From Deltaproteobacteria bacterium (lineage in GTDB: Bacteria > Myxococcota_A > UBA796 > UBA2385), in NCBI GenBank assembly GCA_016792625.1, contig JAEUKK010000176.1:62001-126000 (forward strand): a stretch of 64,000 bases of DNA, read 5' to 3'. A program made the translations under genes and the position numbers. Shown here piece by piece: positions 16,734-24,874 of the stretch (the first letter of the stretch is position 1; each line of letters opens with the position of its first letter). Under the pieces are notes generated by a model, which saw only the letters and a list, made by a program, of their open reading frames with translations, searched no databases and was not told the origin of the DNA.

Positions 16734-17510
16734 ATGTCAGCGCGGCGGGTGCTCATCACAGGCGCGGGTCAGCGTGTGGGCGCGGCGATGGCCCGGGCCT
16801 TCTCGGCGGCCGGCTTCTCGGTGCTGCTGCACCACCGGCGCAGCGCGGCGGCGGCAGAGGCGCTGGCGGCGGCGCTCTCGGCCAGCGGGCCCCCTTGCGC
16901 CACGGTCGGCGCCGATCTGGCCACGGTTGAGGGCTGCGCGGCGCTCAGCGCGGCGGCGCTCGACTGGGCGGGCGGCGCGCCGATCGACGTGCTGGTCAAC
17001 AACGCGAGCGACTACCGCCCGCAGGCCTTCGGCCAGATCTCCGCGGCGGACCTCGACGGCATGATGGCCATCCACGCCCGGGCCCCGCTGCTGCTCGCCC
17101 AGGCCCTGGCCCCCGCGCTCTCCCGCTCGGGGCTGCCGGGCGGCGGCCTCGTGCTCAACCTCGTCGACATTGGCGCCGAGCGACCCGCTCCCGGCTTTTT
17201 GCCCTACGCGGTGAGCAAGGCGGCCCTGGTGATGTTGACCCGGGCCCTGGCCCTCGAGATGGCCCCTGCGGTGCGGGTCAACGCCATCGCGCCGGGCACC
17301 GTGCTCGCGCCCGATGACCTCGGCCCCGCACAGCTCGCCCAGATCTGCGCCAGCGTGCCCTTGCTGCGCCTAGGTGACCCTTCGGCGATCGCGTCTGCAG
17401 CGGTGTTCTTGGCGACCGGGGCCCCCTATTGTACGGGCGTGGTGCTGCCGGTCGACGGCGGGCGCGCGCTGCGCGGGCCGCTCAGCCTGGATCTGCCGAC
17501 GGGCGGCTGA
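16734..17510 (+). CDS. Short-chain dehydrogenase of the pteridine reductase / FolM type
   Basis: 258 residues from ATG 16734, preceded by CTGGAGGGG; the open frame extends upstream but without domain content. The nucleotide loop is TGAGQRVG, with Arg in place of the usual Gly (TGxxxRxG), which is the hallmark of PTR1/FolM pteridine reductases and indicates NADPH use. NNASDYRP, the catalytic YAVSK and VRVNAIAPGTVL follow in order. FolM reduces dihydromonapterin or dihydrofolate to the tetrahydro form. No other folate gene is adjacent, so the exact pterin is not certain. It is convergent with the MNIO gene, five bases away. Confidence 0.82.
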   Translation: MSARRVLITGAGQRVGAAMARAFSAAGFSVLLHHRRSAAAAEALAAALSASGPPCATVGADLATVEGCAALSAAALDWAGGAPIDVLVNNASDYRPQAFGQISAADLDGMMAIHARAPLLLAQALAPALSRSGLPGGGLVLNLVDIGAERPAPGFLPYAVSKAALVMLTRALALEMAPAVRVNAIAPGTVLAPDDLGPAQLAQICASVPLLRLGDPSAIASAAVFLATGAPYCTGVVLPVDGGRALRGPLSLDLPTGG

Positions 17511-17515
17511 GCCGC

Positions 17516-19468
17516 TCAGGCCCCCGGGATTGGGGCGAGCTCGAGCAGGCCGCCGCGCACCAGGGCCTCGACGAGGCCGCGCTGCCGGGGCGAGAGCTCG
17601 AGCAGGGGCAGGTGCCCGTCGAGGTCGCCGAGCAGGCGGCCTTGGTTGCCGCGCAGCTCGGCGCTGCGGTGGCCGACCTCGATGAGGGGCGGTAGCGCGG
17701 GGTCGGGCGCGGGCGACCAGCGCTGGACCACCGTGCGCAGCAGCACGGTCACCGGCTGGGGCGCCGCCCGGGCCACGGCGAGCAGGCGGCCGGGCCTGAG
17801 CGCGCCGGCCTCAATGCGGGCCCAGGCGTCGCTGGCGTCAATCCCGTCCAGCGCCGCCCGGAGCGCCGCCGGCGGCTGGGGCAGCAGGCAGGCGCGCAGG
17901 TGCTCGGGCAGGACGGGGCGGGCGTCATCGGGCAGCGGGCCGGTGCGCGGGGGCGGCGGAGGTGCCGGCGGGCCCGCTTGGTGCGCCGCCCGAAGCGCCG
18001 CGGCCCCCTCGACCGCGCCGGCCTCGAGCGCGAGCACGGCGTCGAGCAGGTCAATCACGGCCTCTTGGTCGAGGTCGAGGCGGGGGTCGGCCCGCGGGTG
18101 CGCGGCGGGCGCGGCGAGCAGGCGCCCGAGGTGCAGGGCGAAGGCGCGGGTGCGGGCGCCGGGCTCACCGACCGCGGCGGGATCGGCGAGGAAGCTGCGC
18201 AGCGCGTCAGCTCCGCTGCGGAGGGCGGCGGCCGCCGCCGACAGGGGGAAGGGCCGGCAGAGGGCCGACATCAGGTAGCGGGCGCGCAGGGCGGCGTCGT
18301 GGGCGAGGCCACCGACATGGACCGTGGCCAGCGGGCCGGCCCCGGGGACAGCGGAGCACCAGGCGAGCGGATCGGCGGCCCAATCGGCCCGCGCGGCGGG
18401 GTCAAGCAGCAGGCGGAGCAGCGCGGGGTGGGCGCTCTCGGCGGCGGGCGGCGGGGCAGAGGGAGACGGGGCGGAGGCAGGCGGGGCGGAGGGAGGCTGG
18501 GCGGGCGGCTCGGCCGCGGGCAGCGGCGGAGCGGAGGGCAGGCCCCGGACCCCTTGCTGCTCGGCGCGCACCTTTCGCCGAAGCTCGTCGTGGATGGCGT
18601 GCAGCACGACCTCTTGGCGGGCGCGGTCCAGCGCGGCGAGCACCATCGGGGCGGCCATGCCCTCGACCTCGACGCAGACCGCCCGCAGGGCCGGCGCGCG
18701 CTGCAGCACGGCCCGGGCCACCGCCCAGGTCTCGGGTAGGGCGGGCAGCTCGTGCTGATCGACGTAGAGGGCGTGGCCATCGACCTCTTCGACCGCCCCA
18801 CCGGCCACGTGCAGCTCGATCACCCGGTCCATCGGCAGGCGGGCCAGGGCCTCTTCGATGCGCTCGGGCGGGGCGCCGGCGGCGCGGCGGGCCATGAGGA
18901 TCGACAGCAGGTGCCCGGCGTCGAGCAGCAGGCCGCAGCCGGTGCGCGCGGCGAGCTGGGCCAGCCAGTCGAGCGGGTGGAGGGGGCCGGCGCAGAAGCT
19001 CAGCGGGGCCGGCTCGAGCAGCAGGGGGCGGTCGAGCCCGGCCCGCGCCTCGGTGACCCGGGCCACCGCCTCGTCGAGGCCCGCCTCGGTGAAGACCGGC
19101 GGCACGAAGTAGCCGAGCTGCACGCTGTAGCCGCCGGCGGGGGTCGAGAAGCAGACCGCGACGTCTTGGGCCAGCCAGGGTGAGCCGACCGCCCGGGCGT
19201 GGGCGGCGACCGCGCGCACCCAGGCGGGCGGGTTGGGCCAGGGCCCGCAGAGGTTGAGCGCGCTCGGGTGGTAGAGCGCGGGCAGGCCGAGGGCGGCGAG
19301 CTGCTCGACGCCCTCGCGCACCGCGCCGAGGTGCACCGGGCCGGCGTACTCGACGAAGGCCGGGCCGCCGGGCTGGCGGGCGAGGGCGAGCGGCTCAGGC
19401 TCGACCCCAAAACTGGTGGAGAGGCCCACGCCGAGCACGGGGAGCGCGAGGAGGGGGGCGGCGTCCAT
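17516..19468 (-). CDS. DUF692/MNIO-domain protein with long C-terminal extension
   Basis: 650 residues, about twice the size of a plain DUF692 protein. Residues 1-300 read as the TIM-barrel MNIO fold (multinuclear non-heme iron oxygenases such as MbnB and BufB). Candidate metal ligands are YHPSAL, QDVAVCFS, LLEPAPLSF, LLDAGH, ELHVAGG, VDQHELP and VCVEVEG. A Pro/Ala/Ser linker (~305-345) follows. The last 300 residues are helical (LLRLLLDPAARADW...) and end in LSPRQRGLVEALVRGGLLEL, which looks like a winged helix. Known MNIO enzymes modify cysteines of RiPP precursors with a partner protein; the extension may be that partner fused in. No precursor peptide is visible next to it. GGAG precedes the ATG. 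Confidence 0.75.
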   Translation of the reverse strand: MDAAPLLALPVLGVGLSTSFGVEPEPLALARQPGGPAFVEYAGPVHLGAVREGVEQLAALGLPALYHPSALNLCGPWPNPPAWVRAVAAHARAVGSPWLAQDVAVCFSTPAGGYSVQLGYFVPPVFTEAGLDEAVARVTEARAGLDRPLLLEPAPLSFCAGPLHPLDWLAQLAARTGCGLLLDAGHLLSILMARRAAGAPPERIEEALARLPMDRVIELHVAGGAVEEVDGHALYVDQHELPALPETWAVARAVLQRAPALRAVCVEVEGMAAPMVLAALDRARQEVVLHAIHDELRRKVRAEQQGVRGLPSAPPLPAAEPPAQPPSAPPASAPSPSAPPPAAESAHPALLRLLLDPAARADWAADPLAWCSAVPGAGPLATVHVGGLAHDAALRARYLMSALCRPFPLSAAAAALRSGADALRSFLADPAAVGEPGARTRAFALHLGRLLAAPAAHPRADPRLDLDQEAVIDLLDAVLALEAGAVEGAAALRAAHQAGPPAPPPPPRTGPLPDDARPVLPEHLRACLLPQPPAALRAALDGIDASDAWARIEAGALRPGRLLAVARAAPQPVTVLLRTVVQRWSPAPDPALPPLIEVGHRSAELRGNQGRLLGDLDGHLPLLELSPRQRGLVEALVRGGLLELAPIPGA

Positions 19469-19590
19469 GCGGGCTCCACGGCGGAGGGGCGGGCGCGCGG
19501 CCGCCGCGGTGATCTGCGCGCACGGGCCCGGCGTACCCAGCGGGCCGGGCCCCGGGTAGAGCGGAGGGCGGCGGCGCCGCGGAGGTGTGC

Positions 19591-20136
19591 ATGCGCAAGA
19601 GGTCAGCCGGGGTCGTCGGGTTTGCGCTGGTGGTGCTTGTCGGCGCAGGCTGCGCGGCGGCCCGCTCCGGCGGCGCAGAGGCCAAGGGCAGCAGCGGGCC
19701 CTCGCCGCACCTCGTGGGCGTCGACGTCGACAAGGTCGACTGGAAGGCCAAGACCGACGCGTGGTGGGCGGCCAACCTCAGCGCCGAGCAGGTCGCGGTC
19801 TGCCGCAAGGCGGGCACCGAGCGGCCGGGCTCGGGCGACCTGCTGCACATGAAGGACGCGGGCACCTTCACCTGCAGCAGCTGCGGCTACGCGCTGTTCT
19901 CGTCCGAGGACAAGTTCGAGTCGGGCACCGGCTGGCCGAGTTTTACCCGCGCCGTGTCAAAAGAGGCGGTCACGGTCAAGCTCGACGCCTCGCTCGGCAT
20001 GGTGCGCGAAGAGGTGCTCTGCGGCCGCTGCAACGCCCACCTCGGGCATGTTTTCGACGATGGCCCGCCCCCGACCGGCCGCCGCTACTGCATCAACAGC
20101 GTCTGCCTCGACCACGCGGCCAAGCGCGGGCGCTGA
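19591..20136 (+). CDS. msrB: Lipid-anchored peptide-methionine (R)-S-oxide reductase
   Basis: 181 residues from ATG 19591 (a GTG lies two codons earlier). The N-terminus is a lipoprotein signal ending in VGAGC. The MsrB domain follows: zinc pairs CSSC and CGRC, the substrate loop SGTGWPSF, HLGHVFDDGP, and the catalytic cysteine in RYCINS. It reduces methionine-R-sulfoxide in proteins. Lipidation places it in the periplasmic space, where it needs an electron donor from the membrane, unlike the cytoplasmic thioredoxin-fed enzyme. It is divergent from the MNIO gene, with 122 bases between the starts. Confidence 0.92.
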   Translation: MRKRSAGVVGFALVVLVGAGCAAARSGGAEAKGSSGPSPHLVGVDVDKVDWKAKTDAWWAANLSAEQVAVCRKAGTERPGSGDLLHMKDAGTFTCSSCGYALFSSEDKFESGTGWPSFTRAVSKEAVTVKLDASLGMVREEVLCGRCNAHLGHVFDDGPPPTGRRYCINSVCLDHAAKRGR

Positions 20137-20143
20137 GGCCAAA

Positions 20144-20151
20144 GGGGGGGG
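20144..20151 (+). repeat. G8 homopolymer between msrB and the MopE-like gene
   Basis: Eight consecutive G bases just after the msrB stop. A second G8 lies inside the next gene (23103-23110) and a third in the sigma-54 promoter region (23224-23231). Confidence 0.8.
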
Positions 20152-20269
20152 ATCGTGACGAGGCGGTGTCTGCGTTGGGCAAGGGCGCTGTAAGGCGCTG
20201 CAAGGTCGGGCTAAAGTGGGCCCAGGGTCGTCAGAGCAGCCCCCGCTGCGCGCCCCGCCCCGAGGTCTC

Positions 20270-23164
20270 ATGCCCCGCTCCCCGGCCCCCGCTGCTCCCC
20301 TGCGCCGCGCCCTCAGCCTCGTCGCGCTCTTCGCCGCCGCCTGCGGCGGCAACGACGCCGGCACCTTCGTCAAGTACAACACGCCCCCGAGCGTGGTGAT
20401 CAAGGCGCCGTCCAATGACGACGCTTTTGAGGCGGGCGCGCTCATCGAGTTCCGGGCCATCGCCGGCGACGACCAGCAAGACCCCAACTCGCTGACCGTG
20501 TCCTGGTCGAGTGATCTCGACGGCGTGATCAACGAAGACCCGGCCGACGCCGACGGCAACCTGCTGTTCGCCACCGGCGCGCTGAGCGGCGGCACCCACG
20601 TCATCACCGTGACCGTGGCCGATGAAGACCTCAAAGAGAACAAAGACACGGTGCAGATCACCGTGGGCGACGATGGTGTGGTCGACGGCGACACCCCGCC
20701 CACCCTGACCATCGAAGAGCCAGGGCTCGATGACTTCGGCCGCGAAGGTGAGCCGGTCAGCTTCATCGTCACCGTGCAAGACGCCCAAGACGCGCCCACC
20801 GACCTCGAGGTCGAGCTGATCTCTGATCTCAGCGAAGACGGCGCCCCCTTCTGTGCGGGCCCGGGTGATGATGCCGGGGCCTTCGCCTGCGACGCGCTGC
20901 TCGACGTGGGCCTGCACATCATCACCTTCGCGGTCGAAGACCTCGACGGCAACCGCACCGAGCGCACCCGCGAGCTCGAGGTCTTCACGCCCGATCAGCT
21001 CGACGACGACGACGACGGCTTCAGCGAAGACGAGGGTGACTGCGACGACGCCAATGACGCCATCTTCCCCGGGGCCACCGAGCTGCCCAACGGGGTCGAT
21101 GACGACTGCAACGGCGTGATCGACGACGGGACGGTCAACTTCGACGACGACCTCGACGGTTTTACCGAGGTGGCGGGCGACTGCGATGACAGCGTTAGCA
21201 GCACCTACCCCGGGGCGCCCGAGCTGTGCGATGGGGTCGACAACGACTGCGACGTCTTTGTCGACGAGGGCACCAACTGCGTCGACGATGACCTCGACGG
21301 CTACACCGAAGAAGAGGGTGACTGCGACGACAGCAGCACCGTGATCTCGCCCGGGGCGGTCGAGGTGGGCGACGCGGTCGACAACGACTGCGACGGCACC
21401 ATCGACGAGGGCACCGGGCTCTACGATGACGACGGTGACTGCGCGTGTGAGACCGCGCCCTGCTCGGGCAGCGTCGAGCCGAGCTGCGCCACCCTGATCG
21501 GCGGCGACTGCAACGACACGGTCGCCGCGATCAGCCCCTCGGCCACCGAGGTCTGTGACCTCGCCGACAACGACTGCGACGGCTCGGTCGACGAGGCCAG
21601 CGCGGCCGGCGCACCGACCTGGTACCGCGACGCCGACGTCGACAGCTTCGGAAACCCGACGCTCAGCCTCGTCTCGTGCAGCGCGCCCGCCGGCTATGTC
21701 AGCAACGCCGACGACTGCAACGACAGCCAGCGCCTGATCAACCCCGCGGCCACCGAGGTCTGCGACGCGGTCGACAACGACTGCGATACGGGGGTCGATG
21801 AAGGGGTCACCAGCAGCTTCTGGCGCGACGCCGATACCGACGGGTATGGGAACGCCGCGCTCTCGGTCGCCGCCTGCGCCGCCCCCTCGGGCTACGTCGC
21901 CAACAGCACCGACTGTGATGACACCCGCAGCGGCACCAACCCCGGGGCCAACGAGCTGTGCAACGGCCGCGATGATGACTGTGACGGCACCACCGACGAG
22001 GCGGCGGCGGTCGACGCCCCGACCTGGTACCGCGACGCCGACATCGACGGCTATGGCACCACCAGCCTGACCACCCGCGCTTGCGCCGCGCCCTCGGGCT
22101 ACGTCGGCAGCTCGACCGACTGCAACGACTCGGTCGCGACGATCAACCCGGGCGCGAGCGAGCGCTGCGACCTCGTTGACAACGACTGCGATGGGGCGGT
22201 CGACGAGAGCGCGGCGGTCGACGCGGGGCTCTGGTACCGCGACGTCGACGGCGATGGTTTCGGTGTGTCGAGCTCGAGCACCCGGGCATGCACCGCGCCC
22301 TCTGGCTACGTCAGCTTGTCGACCGACTGCAACGACGGCAACGCGAGCATCTCGCCGGCCGGCACCGAGGTCTGCGACAGCCTCGACAACGACTGTGACT
22401 TGGTCACCGACGAGGGCGTGACCACGACCTACTACCGCGACGCCGACAGCGACACCTACGGCAGCCCGACGGTGACCACCAACGCCTGCACGCGGCCCAC
22501 CGGCTACGTCACCAACAACACCGACTGCGACGATACCTCGTCGACGATCAACCCCACCACCCGGTGGTACCGCGACGCCGACGGCGACACCTATGGTCTG
22601 TCGAGCACCTTCCTGACCCAGTGCACGCGGCCCACTGGCTACGTACTGAGCGCTACGGACTGCAATGACAGTGCGGCGACGGCCTATCCGGGTGCGAACG
22701 AGTACTGTTCCGACTCGATCGACAATGACTGCGACGGCTCTGTCAACGAGGCGGGGGCGACGGACTGCACGACTTACTACTACGACTACGACAATGACGG
22801 ATACGGTACCAGCACCTCTCAGTGCCTCTGCGCGGCAGGTGGCACCGGCGGCTATTACCGGGCTACATCGGACGGGGATTGCTACGACACCAACTCCGCC
22901 GCTCGCCCGCTCACCACCAGCTACTACACGGTGAATCGCGGCGACGGCAGCTATGACTACAACTGTGATGGCAGCCAGACCAAAAGGTATCCGAACACGT
23001 TCGCTTGCAGCGGTGACGTCTTTGGATGTAGTGTCACTCGGGCTGGCTACACCGGTTCCGTTCCGGCGTGTGGGGCAGCTGGAAGTTACTCGGAGCGGTG
23101 TTGGGGGGGGATTGGTCTTTGCACGGACTACGCGGCATTCAGCCAAGCACAGTCCTGTCGGTAG
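20270..23164 (+). CDS. MopE-like surface lipoprotein with Asp/Cys metal-binding repeats
   Basis: 964 residues from ATG 20270. The lipobox is FAAAC. Two Ig/PKD-like domains come first (PPSVVIKAPSNDDAFEAGA, PPTLTIEEPGLDDF...). From about residue 240 there are some ten MopE-type units of the form DCND-x-INPGA-x-E-x-CD-x-VDNDCDG-x-VDE, alternating with WYRDADxDGYG segments. Nine copies of the DNDCDG half remain; one unit (around 22540-22570) has lost it. The C-terminus has the cysteine-spaced end domain (VPACGAAGSY...C...QSC). Such repeats bind calcium or copper in methanotroph MopE and are common on myxobacterial surfaces. Codon use is visibly less GC-rich from about 22640 to the stop, and a G8 tract lies at 23103-23110. 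Confidence 0.88.
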   Translation: MPRSPAPAAPLRRALSLVALFAAACGGNDAGTFVKYNTPPSVVIKAPSNDDAFEAGALIEFRAIAGDDQQDPNSLTVSWSSDLDGVINEDPADADGNLLFATGALSGGTHVITVTVADEDLKENKDTVQITVGDDGVVDGDTPPTLTIEEPGLDDFGREGEPVSFIVTVQDAQDAPTDLEVELISDLSEDGAPFCAGPGDDAGAFACDALLDVGLHIITFAVEDLDGNRTERTRELEVFTPDQLDDDDDGFSEDEGDCDDANDAIFPGATELPNGVDDDCNGVIDDGTVNFDDDLDGFTEVAGDCDDSVSSTYPGAPELCDGVDNDCDVFVDEGTNCVDDDLDGYTEEEGDCDDSSTVISPGAVEVGDAVDNDCDGTIDEGTGLYDDDGDCACETAPCSGSVEPSCATLIGGDCNDTVAAISPSATEVCDLADNDCDGSVDEASAAGAPTWYRDADVDSFGNPTLSLVSCSAPAGYVSNADDCNDSQRLINPAATEVCDAVDNDCDTGVDEGVTSSFWRDADTDGYGNAALSVAACAAPSGYVANSTDCDDTRSGTNPGANELCNGRDDDCDGTTDEAAAVDAPTWYRDADIDGYGTTSLTTRACAAPSGYVGSSTDCNDSVATINPGASERCDLVDNDCDGAVDESAAVDAGLWYRDVDGDGFGVSSSSTRACTAPSGYVSLSTDCNDGNASISPAGTEVCDSLDNDCDLVTDEGVTTTYYRDADSDTYGSPTVTTNACTRPTGYVTNNTDCDDTSSTINPTTRWYRDADGDTYGLSSTFLTQCTRPTGYVLSATDCNDSAATAYPGANEYCSDSIDNDCDGSVNEAGATDCTTYYYDYDNDGYGTSTSQCLCAAGGTGGYYRATSDGDCYDTNSAARPLTTSYYTVNRGDGSYDYNCDGSQTKRYPNTFACSGDVFGCSVTRAGYTGSVPACGAAGSYSERCWGGIGLCTDYAAFSQAQSCR

Positions 23165-23176
23165 CCGCCGAAGGCA

Positions 23177-23224
23177 CTGACGAAGGGGTGACGGATTCGT
23201 CAGTTTTCGTCAGTCATTCGTCAG
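23177..23224 (+). promoter_or_regulatory. Phased TTCGTCAG boxes, putative activator sites
   Basis: TTCGTCAG occurs three times in direct order at 23196-23203, 23206-23213 and 23217-23224, 10 and 11 bases apart (one helical turn). One inverted copy, CTGACGAA, lies at 23177-23184. They sit about 80-127 bases upstream of the start point predicted for the sigma-54 promoter, the normal place for enhancer-binding protein sites. Confidence 0.72.
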
Positions 23225-23277
23225 GGGGGGGATGACGAGAACGGCGCGTAGCACGTGCTCGCTTTGAGTGACGCTCG

Positions 23278-23292
23278 TGGCACGCCCCTTGC
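23278..23292 (+). promoter_or_regulatory. Sigma-54 (RpoN) -24/-12 promoter
   Basis: TGGCACGCCCCTTGC at 23278-23292 matches the RpoN consensus TGGCACG-N4-TTGC exactly, with the invariant GG (23279-23280) and GC (23291-23292) separated by 10 bases. The predicted start is near 23303, 30 bases before the ATG of the FG-GAP gene. A 10-bp palindrome AGCACGTGCT lies at 23250-23259, between the enhancer-like boxes and the promoter. Confidence 0.82.
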
Positions 23293-23333
23293 TTGGACCC
23301 GAGCGGCCGCAGCCCGCGGCCGCTGGAGGTCCC

Positions 23334-24395
23334 ATGCGCACGCCCCGTCCCTTTGTCCGCCCGCCGGCGCCCCTCGCCTTGATCGTCGCCCTGCTGGTCG
23401 CGCTGCTCGCGCCCGGCGCCGCCGCGGATGACTGCCTGATCCCCGTCGAGCAGCGGGGCCTCTACCGCTGGCCTCGCGCCGCCGCCGACGCGGGCCTCGC
23501 CTTGGCCACGCTGCCCACCGCGGGGGGCGCGCACCTCTGGGTCGGCGCCCCGGGGGACTGGGCCGGCGGGGCCGAGGCCGGGGCGGCGGCCCTGCTGTGG
23601 TGGCCCACCCGGCTCGGCGACGGGGCCCCGCAGCCCCGGGCCGAGCTGCGCGGCGACGCCGAGGGTGAGTGGTTGGGCGCGGCCATCGAGCCCCTGCCCG
23701 ATCTGGACGGCGACGGGCTGCCCGAGGTCGCGATCGGCGCCCCCGGCTCGGGCGCCCTGCGGCTGCTGCCCGGCGCAGCTTGGCTGCGGGCCGCCCCGGC
23801 CGAGCTGGAAGCGGCCGCCCGCAAGGTCTGGCTGCCCCAGGGCTGGGGCGCTTGGCTCTGGTGGGATGGCGCCCAGCTCTGGGCGGGGCCTGACGGCGCG
23901 GCGGGGGCGCTCGCCCTGAGCCGCGGCGCCCTGCAGCAGGCGCTGGCCGGCGGCGCCCCCATGGCCCGGCCGGGCCGGGTGCGGGCCCTGCGCCCAGCGC
24001 CCGATCAGGGCACGCTGGTGAGCGATTGGGACGGGGATGGCGTGGCAGAGGTCTTCTTCGTTGACCCCGACGCCGAAGGCGGCGCCCGCGGCGCCCTGGT
24101 CTCGGGCCGCTGTCTGGCCCGCGCGGCGGGGGCATCGCCGGCAGGGGGCGCGGCGCGGGGGCGGGCCGCGCTCGAGGCGGCGGGGGCATTGCCCGCCGGG
24201 GCGCTGGGCGCGCCGGGCCGCGCGGTGGCCGGGGCGCCGGGTGGCCTCGCCTTGGGCGCGCCGGACGCGGCTGCCGGCGGGGCGGTGCTGCTGCTCGGCG
24301 CGGCAGAGCCGGCCGGACAGGGCGGCGCAGCGCCGCCGCCGCCCGGGCGCCGGGTGGCCCGCCGGCGCGCGCGGGGCGGAGGGGATGGGGGGTGA
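23334..24395 (+). CDS. Exported FG-GAP repeat protein
   Basis: 353 residues from ATG 23334, preceded by CTGGAGG. A long signal peptide (APLALIVALLVALLAPGAAA) is predicted. The mature part has FG-GAP/integrin-alpha-type units with calcium loops: PDLDGDGLPEVAIGAPGSG (about res 123) and SDWDGDGVAEVFFVDPDAEG (about res 230), plus weaker copies (HLWVGAPGDW, GGLALGAPDAAAGG). The last 50 residues are Gly/Pro/Arg-rich and may be disordered. The gene is driven by the sigma-54 promoter just upstream, so it is probably made only under a specific signal. Perfect hairpins follow the stop. Confidence 0.75.
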   Translation: MRTPRPFVRPPAPLALIVALLVALLAPGAAADDCLIPVEQRGLYRWPRAAADAGLALATLPTAGGAHLWVGAPGDWAGGAEAGAAALLWWPTRLGDGAPQPRAELRGDAEGEWLGAAIEPLPDLDGDGLPEVAIGAPGSGALRLLPGAAWLRAAPAELEAAARKVWLPQGWGAWLWWDGAQLWAGPDGAAGALALSRGALQQALAGGAPMARPGRVRALRPAPDQGTLVSDWDGDGVAEVFFVDPDAEGGARGALVSGRCLARAAGASPAGGAARGRAALEAAGALPAGALGAPGRAVAGAPGGLALGAPDAAAGGAVLLLGAAEPAGQGGAAPPPPGRRVARRRARGGGDGG

Positions 24396-24404
24396 GGCCG
24401 CGCC

Positions 24405-24426
24405 CTCCCGCCGCCAGCGGCGGGAG
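24405..24426 (+). terminator. Hairpin after the FG-GAP gene
   Basis: CTCCCGCCGC (24405-24414) pairs perfectly with GCGGCGGGAG (24417-24426). The two bases between them mean the innermost pairs must open to form a loop. It starts 10 bases after the stop codon. No T-tract follows. Confidence 0.55.
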
Positions 24427-24501
24427 AGGAAGGAACCAGGGTCAACGTTGCCCGACCGGGAGAGCCGGCGGCGACGGGAAGGCGCGGCGATGGGGGTGCC
24501 A

Positions 24502-24521
24502 CCTCCGCCCGAGGGCGGAGG
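24502..24521. repeat. Second perfect hairpin in the gap
   Basis: CCTCCGCCC (24502-24510) and GGGCGGAGG (24513-24521) form a perfect 9-bp inverted repeat separated by two bases. Role unknown. Confidence 0.6.
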
Positions 24522-24874
24522 GGCGGCCGCCGGGGGGCGGCGGAAGAGGAAGGCGCGGACACACACCCGTAGGCTGAGGATGTGCAGAGCGGAGACACCA
24601 CGGTGAGGACCGCGTGTTGACCCCGGGCGTGTGCCGGCCTTGGGAGGGGGCTCCAGGAGGAGGGGGCGGCGCGGGGGCCGCCGGCGCCCGCGGGCAGCGG
24701 GACGTCGATGAGGATGGCGCGGGGGAGACTTTTTTCAGCGTCCCTTCGCGCCGCTCACCCTCTGATGTTCGGATCGGGTCGGCGGCGGCGTGAGGGGGGC
24801 CGGCGACTTTTTTGGCCGCCCCCGGTCTTCCCCGCGCAGATCTCCTTGAGTCCTGATCCAGGCGGCCGACGGCC

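Larger units (their letters stand above)
24396..24874. other. 479-base gap with two perfect hairpins, no gene seen
   Basis: Between the FG-GAP gene (+) and the pirin gene (-, ending here). It holds hairpins at 24405-24426 and 24502-24521, purine-rich stretches, and two T6 runs in the context GACTTTTTT or similar (24730-24735 and 24808-24813). No reading frame with neighbour-like codon use was found. Confidence 0.55.

Noticed and set aside
17511..19590. RiPP precursor peptide next to the MNIO gene
   Set aside because: The gaps are 5 and 122 bases and contain no short frame with a leader and cysteines.
20231..23146. 971-residue minus-strand frame opposite the MopE-like gene
   Set aside because: Valine/alanine-rich shadow of the Asp/Cys repeats; no start signal or domain.
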